Part shown: positions 33,483-42,626 of the stretch, in pieces | How the letters are laid out: each line of letters opens with the position of its first letter | How positions within the stretch are numbered: position 1 is the first letter of the stretch | Assembly (NCBI RefSeq): GCF_016863635.1 | Contig: NZ_BOPG01000043.1 | Coordinates: 119,353 to 183,352 of the forward strand | DNA: 64,000 bases | Source: Virgisporangium aurantiacum | Lineage (GTDB): Bacteria > Actinomycetota > Actinomycetes > Mycobacteriales > Micromonosporaceae | Direction of reading: 5' to 3' | Made by a program: the position numbers and the translations under genes | Notes under the pieces: generated by a model | What the model saw: only the letters and a program-made list of their open reading frames with translations | What the model was told of the DNA's origin: nothing | Databases searched by the model: none

Positions 33483-34601
33483 CTACCCCGCATCGGGGGA
33501 CCGAAGGTACAGCCGCCCTTCGCGAGGGCGGAGCGTCAGGACCCGAGGTGGTGCGCTGCCGTGAGCGCCGATCAGGCCCGGTGGCACGTGGATCGTAATC
33601 TCCTTTCCGAGAATCCGATGATCCTGATTTAATGCGGCCCATCCATTGCTGAATGCCCGCATCCGGCCCGGGCCTCGGCGCCGTATCTTGCCGGTCGGCT
33701 CGCCCAGATCCCAATCCTGGTAGGGGTTGAACGGTGTCCCGCTGTACTGGTCGTGGCCGGTAGCGGAGAAGCTTGTTCCTGGCCGTCCGCCACCGAAGAT
33801 CCAGAACGCCGCGAGGCCGAACATGAAGTTCGGATGGCCGTCGGTTCCATCGGTGGCCGTCCGAACGATCGAAAGGCCAGGGCCTTCCAGGCAGACCATT
33901 TGAGCTTCGGTCGTCGCAACGTCGAAATGGTGATCGGGCGAGTGCGCGAGCCATACCTCTTCGAAACCGCCGCCGTATGCGGCGTGGCGGGCCCACCGCC
34001 CCGTCTCCCGTCGAGACTCGGCGATGTTCGGGACCAATAGCTTGTTGATGGAGTTCAACGCCGAGCCGGCGTCCTGAACAAGGGTGTCGAGAGCGGCGCG
34101 GATCTGTTCAATGCGTCGGCCGCCCTCGATCGGGTAGTCGATTCCGTAGTAGTCGTCGAATACATCATTGTCAGCCATGACGCCGTCCCAGGCAGAGCCG
34201 CTCATCTCGCGGTGAACGTTCTCGATCCATGCGCTGCGATACTCGTCCGACCAGACGGCCATCTGCCAATGACCAGGATAGCCCTTCCACTCAATTCGGC
34301 TGTTGTCGGCGTGGCGATGTGCGAAGAAGTGCTCCCCTCGGCGCTCGGCCTCCGAGTGGCTGACCCCGGACGAGTACGTAGGCCCCGGTTCGTAACTGCG
34401 TGAAGACGAGAGGCATTTATATGCCAACACTTTCATGTCCGGCCTCGCGCGCTTAAGTTCCGTGAGAACATCTCGCTCCCAGGGTTGCAGGATTGCGACC
34501 TGGTAGTGCTCGATCGCAAACTTCACCTGATCAGATGAGACAGGGCCGCCGTAGCGGATCCACGCGGCGAACCTACGCCTCGTCGCGGTCTGTTCGGTCA
34601 T
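33483..34601 (-). CDS. Putative glycoside hydrolase (GHL15-like TIM barrel)
   Basis: A 372-residue cytoplasmic-looking protein without a signal peptide. Features such as RYGGPVSSDQVKFAIEHYQVAILQPWERDV, DMKVLAYKCLSS, WIENVHREMSGSAWDGVMADND and LLVPNIAESR recall the hypothetical glycosyl hydrolase (GHL) group, distant relatives of the hydrolase domain in PelA-type proteins. Candidate acidic residues are in VMADNDVFDDYYG. It is divergent from the pelG-like gene across 191 bases, so a role in making or trimming the same polysaccharide is reasonable. Codon use is noticeably less GC-biased than in the core genes. Family placement is from memory and moderate. Confidence 0.65.
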   Translation of the reverse strand: MTEQTATRRRFAAWIRYGGPVSSDQVKFAIEHYQVAILQPWERDVLTELKRARPDMKVLAYKCLSSSRSYEPGPTYSSGVSHSEAERRGEHFFAHRHADNSRIEWKGYPGHWQMAVWSDEYRSAWIENVHREMSGSAWDGVMADNDVFDDYYGIDYPIEGGRRIEQIRAALDTLVQDAGSALNSINKLLVPNIAESRRETGRWARHAAYGGGFEEVWLAHSPDHHFDVATTEAQMVCLEGPGLSIVRTATDGTDGHPNFMFGLAAFWIFGGGRPGTSFSATGHDQYSGTPFNPYQDWDLGEPTGKIRRRGPGRMRAFSNGWAALNQDHRILGKEITIHVPPGLIGAHGSAPPRVLTLRPREGRLYLRSPDAG

Positions 34602-34792
34602 ACCCGCATTATGGCCACCGACACGCAGCGTCGGATCGCCACACTTGCTTCAGCCGATCTCCGCGGATGAATCATCCCTTCCGCCATAGCTGCGACTGAT
34701 GATGTGTCTTTCCCTCGTTCGAGTGTTTGGGGAACCGAGCACCTGACTCATCCTGGTCGAGTCACATCGAGACAAGTGATCAAGGGGGATTG

Positions 34793-36244
34793 GTGCAGGG
34801 TCACCGGCGGCGGCAGTGGAATGTTCTTCCGGTCATGACAGCGGCGCTACTTGTCGGAACGCTCGTGTTGCCTTCGCTCGGGGGGGCGCTGCAACGACTG
34901 ATCAGCCACTGCATGACTCTCGTCGACCGAGAACCGTTTGCATTTGGAGTCTTCGGCGTAGGTTGCCTGGCGGCGGCCGGAGGCGGGGCGGCGCTCCTGC
35001 TCGGGAGGCTCGGGCTGGGCCGGGTGGCGCGTACTTTCGGCGGCCGCGTCTTGCGCCTCGGTCTGCACTTGTGGCCCGTTGTGTTGCTCACACTGATATA
35101 TCCGAATGCCAGTTTGCGAATGGCCGACCACGACGTGGGCAATATTCCGCTGACCACATTCCTCCTGGCAGTGGCGCTCACGGTGCCGTGGGTCGGGCAA
35201 GCAGTGTGTATGCCGCTTTACCGTGTGGTTGGTTCCGCCGCTTCGGCTGGGGATCTCGAGGAAGCCCGGCGTCGCTTCGGCGCGGCGTGGCCAACGACCT
35301 TCTTGCAGGCGGCACCGCTGCTGGTGACGTCATGCGTACCGCTGGCGCTGATCATGCGGTGGCCGGCAGACGCGCTCGCGTCTTATCTGTTGCTGGTGGC
35401 TCTGGACATAACCTTCGCGCAGACTCTGGTGCTGGCGAATCTCAGCGGATCCAGGCTGAACTGGGCGCTGGCCTGGACAGGCTACGCCCTCCCGGTGATG
35501 TTGTTCCCGACGTTTTGGTTTCTCCCGCCCCTCCTCGGGCTTCTCACGCAGATCGTGCCCCTCGCCAAGTACCTCACCGCCAACCTGCATTGGATGTCCG
35601 TGAAGGAAACAGTCGTCGACTTCAGCCGGGGGTTCCTGCTCGGCGCGGTGCTTTGGGCTGACAAGCTGTTCTACTTCTATTCGGCCGACGGCGACTTCCC
35701 GGTAGGTCTCGTGTTCTTCGCGTTGCTGCCCGCAGTTCTGGCCTACAACTACTACTTCATTTGCTTAGCGCCTGGTTTCGACGCCTCGGTGGCTCGGCTC
35801 CGGACGGCGATGCAGGACGAGACCATGGACTCCCTGCGGCGGGCGTCGACGGCACTTGCAGAGACGGTGGCCCAGTCTGTGAGGCGAACGGCCTTCCTGG
35901 GCGCGCTCTTCGCGTGTATCACCAGCGCGACATTGGCCGGCGCTTCCCCAGACCGTGGGCTCCTGATCGCCGCGATCACCATGTCGTCATGGTTGCTGCT
36001 GATGATCACGGTCCTCAGCTACAAACTCGACTACATCGGGGAGAAGCTCTGCGGACAGGTTGTCGGCGCGTTCTACGTCGCGCTCTGCGCGATAGCGTTT
36101 GCGGGCTTCCCTACCGAAAGCGGCACCTACCTCGTGATCCTAGCGACAACTTCGGCGGCACTAGGTGTGGTGTTCGTGGTGTTTCGCCGTGCGTGGCGGA
36201 CGCCGGAATACAACCTGTTCTGGCGGCATGCGCTCGCCTGGTGA
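34793..36244 (+). CDS. PelG-like polytopic membrane protein
   Basis: A 483-residue protein with about twelve membrane segments. Its arrangement matches PelG, the inner-membrane partner of Pel exopolysaccharide synthesis: several helices, then VGLVFFALLPAVLAYNYYFICLAPGFDASVARLRTAM (the 'late helix plus amphipathic loop' region), a long cytoplasmic helix with MDSLRRASTALAETVAQSVRR, and a further set of helices. GTG at 34793 is preferred because AAGGGGG ends five bases before it. It is followed after 41 bases by a pelF-like gene, and the GC content is clearly lower than in flanking core genes. Confidence 0.7.
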   Translation: MQGHRRRQWNVLPVMTAALLVGTLVLPSLGGALQRLISHCMTLVDREPFAFGVFGVGCLAAAGGGAALLLGRLGLGRVARTFGGRVLRLGLHLWPVVLLTLIYPNASLRMADHDVGNIPLTTFLLAVALTVPWVGQAVCMPLYRVVGSAASAGDLEEARRRFGAAWPTTFLQAAPLLVTSCVPLALIMRWPADALASYLLLVALDITFAQTLVLANLSGSRLNWALAWTGYALPVMLFPTFWFLPPLLGLLTQIVPLAKYLTANLHWMSVKETVVDFSRGFLLGAVLWADKLFYFYSADGDFPVGLVFFALLPAVLAYNYYFICLAPGFDASVARLRTAMQDETMDSLRRASTALAETVAQSVRRTAFLGALFACITSATLAGASPDRGLLIAAITMSSWLLLMITVLSYKLDYIGEKLCGQVVGAFYVALCAIAFAGFPTESGTYLVILATTSAALGVVFVVFRRAWRTPEYNLFWRHALAW

Positions 36245-36285
36245 CGTCTTCCAGAATCTTTAGCTTCTAGGCCGTGAGGAGTTCC

Positions 36286-38157
36286 GTGCACTACGACAGG
36301 GTTGATGACCGGCCCGTTCCGGACGTTGCGATCGTCATGGAGTCAACGTACCCGTACCTGAAGGGAGGAGTCTCGGCGGTAGTCCATGACATCGTCCGCG
36401 AAAATCACGATCTCACCTTCGGAATCATCCATATCTCCTGGGATTCGTCCTCGCCCACCGAGGACCTGTATGGAGTGCCCGAGAACGTCCTTTGGATCCA
36501 CACGCTCTACTTGAGCATGCAGGAACACCGCCACGACTTCATGGCGTTGAATCCTGGTGTCCTGAAGATGAACTCGGCTGACCGGGCGCGGTTGGCGACC
36601 CGCCTTTTCAGTGCCGTCCAAGCTATCTTCGACGGTGACATGACGCCGATGTGGCGGCTCTACGACGAGGGCATGAACCCGCTCACCCGAGAGTTCCCTG
36701 TCTGGGCACTTCTCGGCTCGCGTGAGTTCATGGAGGTCCTGCAGACGAAGCTGGCGAGTCTCGGGCTGCCCTTGACGGACGCCTTCTGGCTGATGCGCGA
36801 ATTCTTCTCGCTTTCATATGCGCTCCTTAATGAGGTAATTCCGCGCGCCCGCGTGTATCACGCCCATACGACCGGCTACGCCTCGCTGATCGGGGCTGCT
36901 GCTGCCCGGCAGCACGGGGCAAAGTTCTTGCTTACCGAACACAACCTGTACGTTCGGGACACCGTAAACACGCTTCTCGATCGGAACATGGCTTTGCAGG
37001 TCAAGGCCAATGACTGGCGTGAATTCGATGTCGATCCGACGAAGCGGGCCTGGATGGCATGGTGGATCGAGATGGGGCGGTTCTGCTACCCCAGTGCCAG
37101 TCACATCACCTATCTTTACCGGGAGGCGATCGCCGAGGCGCGCGATCTTGGTGCGCCCATGACCGACGATGTGATGTCGATCGTCCCCAACGGCATGACC
37201 ATGAAGGACTTTGACGGAGCGTACTCGAAGCGCCTCCGGGCAATCGAGGAGATGCTGCTTGACGGCTCAAGCCGGGTATGGCGGCTGGCCTACATAGCGC
37301 GAGTCGTGCCCATCAAAGGTTTGCTGGAGTTCGTCTCGTCTGCTCGTCTCCTGATAGACCGCGGTGTCACAAACTGGGGCATAGACATTCTCGGGCCGAC
37401 GGACCACGTGCCTGCGGCATACCTGAAGTCGTGCATGGACCGGATCGACGAACTCGGTATGAAGGAGTTCTTCACCTTCCGGGGCACCGTCAATGTTCGT
37501 GCGGTCATCGGTGACTATGAACTTTTGGTGTTGCCGAGCTTCAATGAAGGGCAGCCTATAGTGGTGTTGGAGGCAATGACCGCAGCGGTTCCGACTATCG
37601 GCACTATCGTGGGCGGAATGCCCCAGCTCATCTCGGAACGGCTGACCCACGAGACCGGCCGCACATGGGATTCGTGCGGCGTCCTCGTCGACCCGGCCAA
37701 CATGATTCCAGGCATCGCCGACGCGCTGCAGAGTGTGCTTGCCGACCTTGAGGGTTACGAGCAACTGGCCCGCAACGCGCGAGGCAGAGTCGAAGACTTC
37801 TTCCAGCTTCACGAAGCGATGCTGTTGTACAACCGGCTTTACCGCCACCTCGCCGGTCTATCAGCGACGTCAGTAGCCGACAACGCGGCCGACACGAATT
37901 TTCATGGTTCCGTTGAGGTTGGACCGAACGCCGCGGTCGGTCGAATTCCTGTCCGCGTTGACTGGCACCAGGTGAACGAACGCGTATTGCCGCAGCAGGT
38001 AACAGGCGAGGCTCGGTCGACGATCTACTACAGCGCAAACGTGCGTGCAGCTCACGCTGATCTCGGTACGGAGCTGACAGCCGGCGATCTAATTGGTCGC
38101 GACGAAGATCATCCCAACGCTCCGATCGCTGTGGCGGCACCCAAGAGCGATCATTGA
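36286..38157 (+). CDS. PelF-like GT4 glycosyltransferase
   Basis: A 623-residue cytoplasmic GT-B glycosyltransferase. PelF-type features: VAIVMESTYPYLKGGVSAVVHDIV at the start, RVYHAHTTGYASLIGAAAARQHGAKFLLTEHNLYVRD, and the GT4 donor site FNEGQPIVVLEAMTAAVPTIGTIVGGMPQLI. PelF polymerises the Pel polysaccharide using UDP-linked N-acetylhexosamines, in company with PelG. GTG at 36286 has GAGGAG four bases upstream; GTG at 36274 overlaps that site. The last 80 residues are unconserved. No pelD or pelE gene is adjacent, so the locus is minimal or incomplete. Confidence 0.78.
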   Translation: MHYDRVDDRPVPDVAIVMESTYPYLKGGVSAVVHDIVRENHDLTFGIIHISWDSSSPTEDLYGVPENVLWIHTLYLSMQEHRHDFMALNPGVLKMNSADRARLATRLFSAVQAIFDGDMTPMWRLYDEGMNPLTREFPVWALLGSREFMEVLQTKLASLGLPLTDAFWLMREFFSLSYALLNEVIPRARVYHAHTTGYASLIGAAAARQHGAKFLLTEHNLYVRDTVNTLLDRNMALQVKANDWREFDVDPTKRAWMAWWIEMGRFCYPSASHITYLYREAIAEARDLGAPMTDDVMSIVPNGMTMKDFDGAYSKRLRAIEEMLLDGSSRVWRLAYIARVVPIKGLLEFVSSARLLIDRGVTNWGIDILGPTDHVPAAYLKSCMDRIDELGMKEFFTFRGTVNVRAVIGDYELLVLPSFNEGQPIVVLEAMTAAVPTIGTIVGGMPQLISERLTHETGRTWDSCGVLVDPANMIPGIADALQSVLADLEGYEQLARNARGRVEDFFQLHEAMLLYNRLYRHLAGLSATSVADNAADTNFHGSVEVGPNAAVGRIPVRVDWHQVNERVLPQQVTGEARSTIYYSANVRAAHADLGTELTAGDLIGRDEDHPNAPIAVAAPKSDH

Positions 38158-38159
38158 GG

Positions 38160-38690
38160 CAGTCCAGGTGCAGTCAACGGTGTTGCTCCTACTACTGACC
38201 TATGGACAGAGGTACGCCTCGTCCGGACTGGCTGGAGTCATGGTCGGCGCACGGCCTCTGTTCCTCGCACTCCTGGCGATCCGATACGCGCCTGACGAAC
38301 GGCCCCAGGGTCGCCTGGGCGTCATCGACATCGCCGCGGGACTGTCCGGCCTCATCATGCTCTCCGGTGTCGACCTTCGTGGCGGCTAGCAGACGCTCGT
38401 CGGCGGCGCGCTTGTGCTGGCCGAAGCGCTGGGCTACGCCGCCGACGCGATCATGATCCACCGCCGGCACACCGATGCCCAGCCCTCGGCGTCGCCACCC
38501 CAGCCATGCTGGTCACCAGGCGGCCACGGCTATTCCTGCGAGATTCGCGCTGCCTCCGCGCCCCGAGCTCGAAGCGAGCGTCGCCTTCGGGTCGGCTTTC
38601 CTCCATGAAGGTGTCAGCCCGACAGCGCTGGTGGGACTGGTTGCCATCACCCGCCGGCTCAATCCTCGCCGCCCACCGCACCGAGCCCGC
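38160..38690 (+). pseudogene. EamA/DMT-type transporter pseudogene
   Basis: Pieces of a ten-helix drug/metabolite transporter are readable: TYGQRYASSGLAGVMVGARPLFLALLAIRY, GVIDIAAGLSGLIMLSGVDL, a TAG stop at 38387-38389, then QTLVGGALVLAEALGYAADAIMI, and after frameshifts LGVATPAMLV and FLHEGVSPTALVGLVAIT. The N-terminal part is missing. At least one nonsense and two frameshift changes make it dead. It lies at the right edge of the low-GC island. Confidence 0.8.
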
Positions 38691-38828
38691 ACCATTATGA
38701 CCTCCTTTGCCAGGCTCGAACTTGCGGTAGTGGACTCCAGCGGGATCGTTGACCGAGGATTTGAGTCCTGGTAGCTGGATCAGTGACTGTGGAGTTCGGG
38801 TCCGGAAGCCGGCAAGGGCGCGGACAGC

Positions 38829-39137
38829 TCAACGTGTGCCATTGGTCAACCGGATGAGGTCTCGCACCGCCTGGGCCACCGACCCCAGCGCCGGTGCCGC
38901 ATCAGCAACCGCGTTGAGCAGAATCCGCATCCGCCCCGGCTCCGGGCGGCCCGTGCGTACCTCGTCACTCGCCGCGGCAACGGCGGCGTGGGCGCCATCC
39001 GGGTCGTTAACCTCGGCGGCATGTGTTGCCAGCAAATGGCGAAGCTCGTTCAGGAGGCGTTCGATGTCGGGCAGGCGGGCCTGGGCAGCCAGCTGCCCGG
39101 GGACGACCCGGAACGTTGCTCGTGTCACGTCGACCAT
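38829..39137 (-). CDS. Small helical protein of unknown function
   Basis: A 102-residue, probably all-helical protein with two amphipathic helices (DIERLLNELRHLLATHAAEVNDPDGAHAAVAAASDEV and RMRILLNAVADAAPALGSVAQAVRDLIRLT). It has no signal peptide. ATG at 39137 follows GAGGAATCCC, a good ribosome binding site; longer starts are not preferred. It is the second gene of a two-gene minus-strand set with the small beta-rich protein. I do not recognise the family; the arrangement resembles small accessory proteins found near conflict or signalling systems, but no partner is present here. Confidence 0.65.
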   Translation of the reverse strand: MVDVTRATFRVVPGQLAAQARLPDIERLLNELRHLLATHAAEVNDPDGAHAAVAAASDEVRTGRPEPGRMRILLNAVADAAPALGSVAQAVRDLIRLTNGTR

Positions 39138-39221
39138 GGGATTCCTCGAGAGTTGACGTTGCCGGATAACGCGATCTAGGGGGATGGCGGCGGCCGGATA
39201 CAAGGCCGCCACCCACAGCGC

Positions 39222-39521
39222 CTACGTCGTTTCGGCGATGACGAGAACCGACACGTACCCCTCATAGCGATCGTCGAAGTTCTTGTCCGCATACAAGCAC
39301 TCGACCGTAAACTCCACCGTGTTGCCGGGCGTCCCGGTGACATCGACGTCTACCTCGACGGTGTTGATGTGGTGGTCGTTGTCGAGGAAGTCGAACTTGA
39401 AGCCCTCGATGGCGCCACCGGCGCTGGTCACGGACCGCGAGAAGGCGGCGGAGCCCTTGAATGAGCGTCTACCGGTGCCCGCCGGGATCTTGATCGACTG
39501 ACGACGGAACTCAACTGCCAT
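39222..39521 (-). CDS. Small beta-rich protein of unknown function
   Basis: A 99-residue protein whose sequence alternates polar and hydrophobic residues, as in a beta sandwich (GFKFDFLDNDHHINTVEVDVDVTGTPGNTVEFTVECLYADKNFDD). It has no signal peptide or membrane segment. ATG at 39521 has AGGAGG four to five bases upstream. It precedes the small helical protein by 84 bases on the same strand. I do not recognise the family. Confidence 0.7.
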   Translation of the reverse strand: MAVEFRRQSIKIPAGTGRRSFKGSAAFSRSVTSAGGAIEGFKFDFLDNDHHINTVEVDVDVTGTPGNTVEFTVECLYADKNFDDRYEGYVSVLVIAETT

Positions 39522-39598
39522 GTCCCCCTCCTGGGAGTCTGCTCCGGCCACGAGCGACCGGAACGGGATCAGGTTAGGAGCGGCGACGCGCCACCGTC

Positions 39599-39618
39599 AT
39601 GACGAGAAATGACGAGAA
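39599..39618. repeat. 10-bp tandem repeat in the LAL/small-gene spacer
   Basis: ATGACGAGAA occurs twice in tandem (39599-39608, 39609-39618), followed by the partial unit ATGA. It sits in the 136-base spacer upstream of the two small genes and could be a regulator-binding site. Confidence 0.45.
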
Positions 39619-39657
39619 ATGAATGAGCTCCGCGGAAACGCGAGTAGTGAGATCTTG

Positions 39658-42555
39658 TTATACGAGACCCAGCCGGCGGGCGGCGGCGACGGCCTGGCCG
39701 CGGTTCGCGACGCCGAGTTTGGTGAGGATGTGCGACACGTGGACGCTCGCGGTGTTCTGGCTGATGTACAGCTTCTCGGCGATCTGACCGTTGGTGAGCC
39801 CGTCAGCCAGGAGAACCAACACCTCCCGCTCGCGGCGAGTAAGGCGGGTAAGGAGGCTGGAAAGCGGCGCTGCGACCGTCCCGGATGATTTTTCCGGTAG
39901 CCGGACGCGCGCTCGGCGGGCGATCGCCGCGAGTTCGTCGGCCAACGGCCGGAACCCCGCCCGATCGCATTGTTCCCACGCGCCGACCACGACGGCGGCG
40001 ACGTCGCGGGTCGCGGCGCCGGCGGCCACGAGTGCCTCGGCCTGCCGGCAGCGCGCGTACGACGCGAGGTACAGGGAGCCGAAGCGGTCCCAGTTGCGGG
40101 CCACCTCGCGCCAGCGGACCGGGTCGCCCGGGCCGGCGATGCGGGTCCACTCGGCCTCGGCCATGGCCAGTTTGGCCAGCAGGCGCTTGCTGGCGTGCGG
40201 TCCGACGGAACCGGCCGCCGCGCGGGCCCGGCGGAGAAGATCGGCACCGCTCGCTTCGCGAGAAGAGCTCGCGGCCACCGCACCCAGCCCGATGACGCAC
40301 AGCGCGACGACCACATCCGGCATGGTGTTGGCGAGCGAGGCGAGCCCGGCGCCGACCGCGGCCTCCGCCTCGGCGGGCCGGCCCTTGGCCAGGTGGAAAT
40401 GGGCGAGAAGCTGGTGAACGGCCGCGGCCCGGTAGGGGTGCGCGGCACCGTCCATGTCCTGCAGCGCGCGGAGATCGGCCCAGGCCGCGTCCGGATCGCC
40501 CTGCCACAGCCGGAGTTCGGCGCGCACCTCGAGCGCGCGGGGATTGACGCTCCGCAGGTCGAACTCGAAGAGCTCGGCGAGAAGGCCCTCGACGTCGCCG
40601 AGCGATCCGCGGTTGAGCAGTCCCCACGCGGCGGCGATGAAGTTGATGGCGCCGTAGCCGTGCACCAGACCCAGCTGCCGGGCCCGTTCGCAACCGGCCA
40701 GCGCGACCCGGATGGCGTCGTCGGCGCGACCGTCGATGGTGAATGCCACCGACAGGTTGTGGTAGGCGTGGCACAGGTCCTCGACGCTGCCGACCTCCTC
40801 GGCCACCCGCAGCGCTTCCTCAAGTGCCTCGATCGCCGCAACCGTCCGTCCCGTCAGGGAATTGGCGCTGCCCACCGTGTTGAGCGCGAGACCCTCTTCG
40901 CGCCGGGCGCCGGCCGCGCGGGCCGTCGCGACGGCTTCGAGGCCGCGCTGCCGGGCCTCGTCGGGCCGGCCGCGCAGAAGCAACAGGCTCGCGTCGGCCG
41001 CGAGCACCGCGGCCCGCTGCCGGGTGGGCGGCAGGTTCGGGGTGACCGCGACAGCGCGCTCGATGGTGGCAGCGGACCGGTCGAGGTCGGCCGTCTGCCA
41101 CTGATACTCGGCCAGCCGGGCCAGCAGCGCACCGGTGCGGGCCGGGTCGTCGTCACCGATCAGCGCCAGGGCCCGCTCGGTGAGCGCGGCCGCCCGGGTG
41201 GTGTCGCTCATCAGGGACGCCGCATCGGCGGCCCGTTCGAGCAGAGCGGGCCGGTCGAGCGGGCCGCCCGGAGCCCGGTCCCATAGTTCGTCGGCGTGCT
41301 CGAAGTACTGCAGCGCCTCGGCCGGCGCGATGGCCGCCTCTGCCGCGATGCCCGCCGCCACGTAGGCCGCGGCGGCTCGCCCGAGGTCGCCGGCGGCGTG
41401 CCGGTGACAGGCGAGGCAACCGAGTTCGGCGACGCTGCGCGCTTGCGTGCCGCGCCGGTCGATGGTGTCGGCGTAGCGGGCGTGCAGCGCGGCCCGCCGG
41501 GCCGGCAGCAGGTCGCGGTAGACCGCTTCCTGGACCAGCGAGTGGCGGAACCGGTAGTTCCCGCCGTCCTCGGTCACGAGAACCCCGCACTCGATCGCCT
41601 CGCGCAGGTGGCCTTCCAGGACGTCGGGTGCGGTACCGGTGACGTCGCGGAGCAGGTCGTGGTCGACCCGGTTGCCGGCGGTCGCGGCGGCCGCGATCGT
41701 CTCCTGCGCCTTTTCCGACAGCGTGTGGACGCGTCCCAGCAGCGCGTCGTACAGGTCCGTCGGTTCGGCGCCGCCGCGGCGGTGGGCGCTGACCAGTTCC
41801 TCGGCGTGGAAGGGGTTGCCGTCGGAGCGGGTCATGATGTCGGTGACGAGTTCGGCCGGCGGCGGTTCGGCGAGGATCGCGCCGAGCAGGTCGGTCATGT
41901 CGCGCCGGCCGAGGCGCTGCAGGTGCATCCGTTCGGCGCGGGCGTCGCGGGTGAGTTCGGCCAGGAACGTGCGCAGGGGATGGGTGCGGGGGACGTGGTC
42001 GCTGCGATAGGTGACGGCGATGAGCATCCGGCCGTGGCCGTTGCGGACGAGGAAGCGGAGCAGGTCGCGGGTCGACCGGTCGGCCCAGTGCAGATCCTCG
42101 ATGACGAGGAGCGCGGGGTGGCGTTGGGTCAGCCGGTGCAGGACGCCGAGGACGAGTTCGAACATCCGGCCCGGCTCGCCCGGTACGAGATCCAGTGCGG
42201 GCTCGGGTGCCAGGTCGGGTATCAGCAGTGTCAGGTATGCGCGTGCCGGTCCCAGAATCCGGTCCAATTCCGCGACGGGCATCGAGGCGGCCAGCCGACG
42301 AATCGCCTCGGCCAAGGGTGCGTACGGCAGGACGCCCTCGGCGAGGTCGATGCACCCGCCGAGCAGCGTCGTGAACCCGCGGCCGTCGGACCGGGCGAGC
42401 AGCTCACCGACCAGCCGCGTCTTGCCGACCCCGGCCTCACCGCCGACGACGAGCGTGGTGAACCGCCCCGCCGCCGCGGCGTCGAGGATCACTTCGAGCC
42501 GGGCAAGCTCGTCGGCCCGGCCGATGAAGATCGGGCTGGATACCCGCGCGACCAT
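39658..42555 (-). CDS. Large LuxR-family (LAL) transcriptional regulator
   Basis: A 965-residue STAND-type regulator. The N-terminal ATPase has Walker A GGEAGVGKTRL near residue 40 and Walker B LLVIEDLHWADRS near residue 150. A long TPR-like helical region follows (about residues 400-880), and the C-terminal LuxR helix-turn-helix is LTRREREVLVLLADGLTNGQIAEKLYIS and following. Such proteins activate metabolic or antibiotic genes after ligand binding. ATG at 42555 is used; TTG at 42576 is possible. It is divergent from a serine hydrolase gene, 71 bases away, which may be a target. Confidence 0.92.
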   Translation of the reverse strand: MVARVSSPIFIGRADELARLEVILDAAAAGRFTTLVVGGEAGVGKTRLVGELLARSDGRGFTTLLGGCIDLAEGVLPYAPLAEAIRRLAASMPVAELDRILGPARAYLTLLIPDLAPEPALDLVPGEPGRMFELVLGVLHRLTQRHPALLVIEDLHWADRSTRDLLRFLVRNGHGRMLIAVTYRSDHVPRTHPLRTFLAELTRDARAERMHLQRLGRRDMTDLLGAILAEPPPAELVTDIMTRSDGNPFHAEELVSAHRRGGAEPTDLYDALLGRVHTLSEKAQETIAAAATAGNRVDHDLLRDVTGTAPDVLEGHLREAIECGVLVTEDGGNYRFRHSLVQEAVYRDLLPARRAALHARYADTIDRRGTQARSVAELGCLACHRHAAGDLGRAAAAYVAAGIAAEAAIAPAEALQYFEHADELWDRAPGGPLDRPALLERAADAASLMSDTTRAAALTERALALIGDDDPARTGALLARLAEYQWQTADLDRSAATIERAVAVTPNLPPTRQRAAVLAADASLLLLRGRPDEARQRGLEAVATARAAGARREEGLALNTVGSANSLTGRTVAAIEALEEALRVAEEVGSVEDLCHAYHNLSVAFTIDGRADDAIRVALAGCERARQLGLVHGYGAINFIAAAWGLLNRGSLGDVEGLLAELFEFDLRSVNPRALEVRAELRLWQGDPDAAWADLRALQDMDGAAHPYRAAAVHQLLAHFHLAKGRPAEAEAAVGAGLASLANTMPDVVVALCVIGLGAVAASSSREASGADLLRRARAAAGSVGPHASKRLLAKLAMAEAEWTRIAGPGDPVRWREVARNWDRFGSLYLASYARCRQAEALVAAGAATRDVAAVVVGAWEQCDRAGFRPLADELAAIARRARVRLPEKSSGTVAAPLSSLLTRLTRREREVLVLLADGLTNGQIAEKLYISQNTASVHVSHILTKLGVANRGQAVAAARRLGLV

Positions 42556-42626
42556 CGTCACATCGTCCCAGATCAATTCCGTTTAATTCGGTCGAGTGCC
42601 GGAACCGACGGAACTACGCTGCGCCG

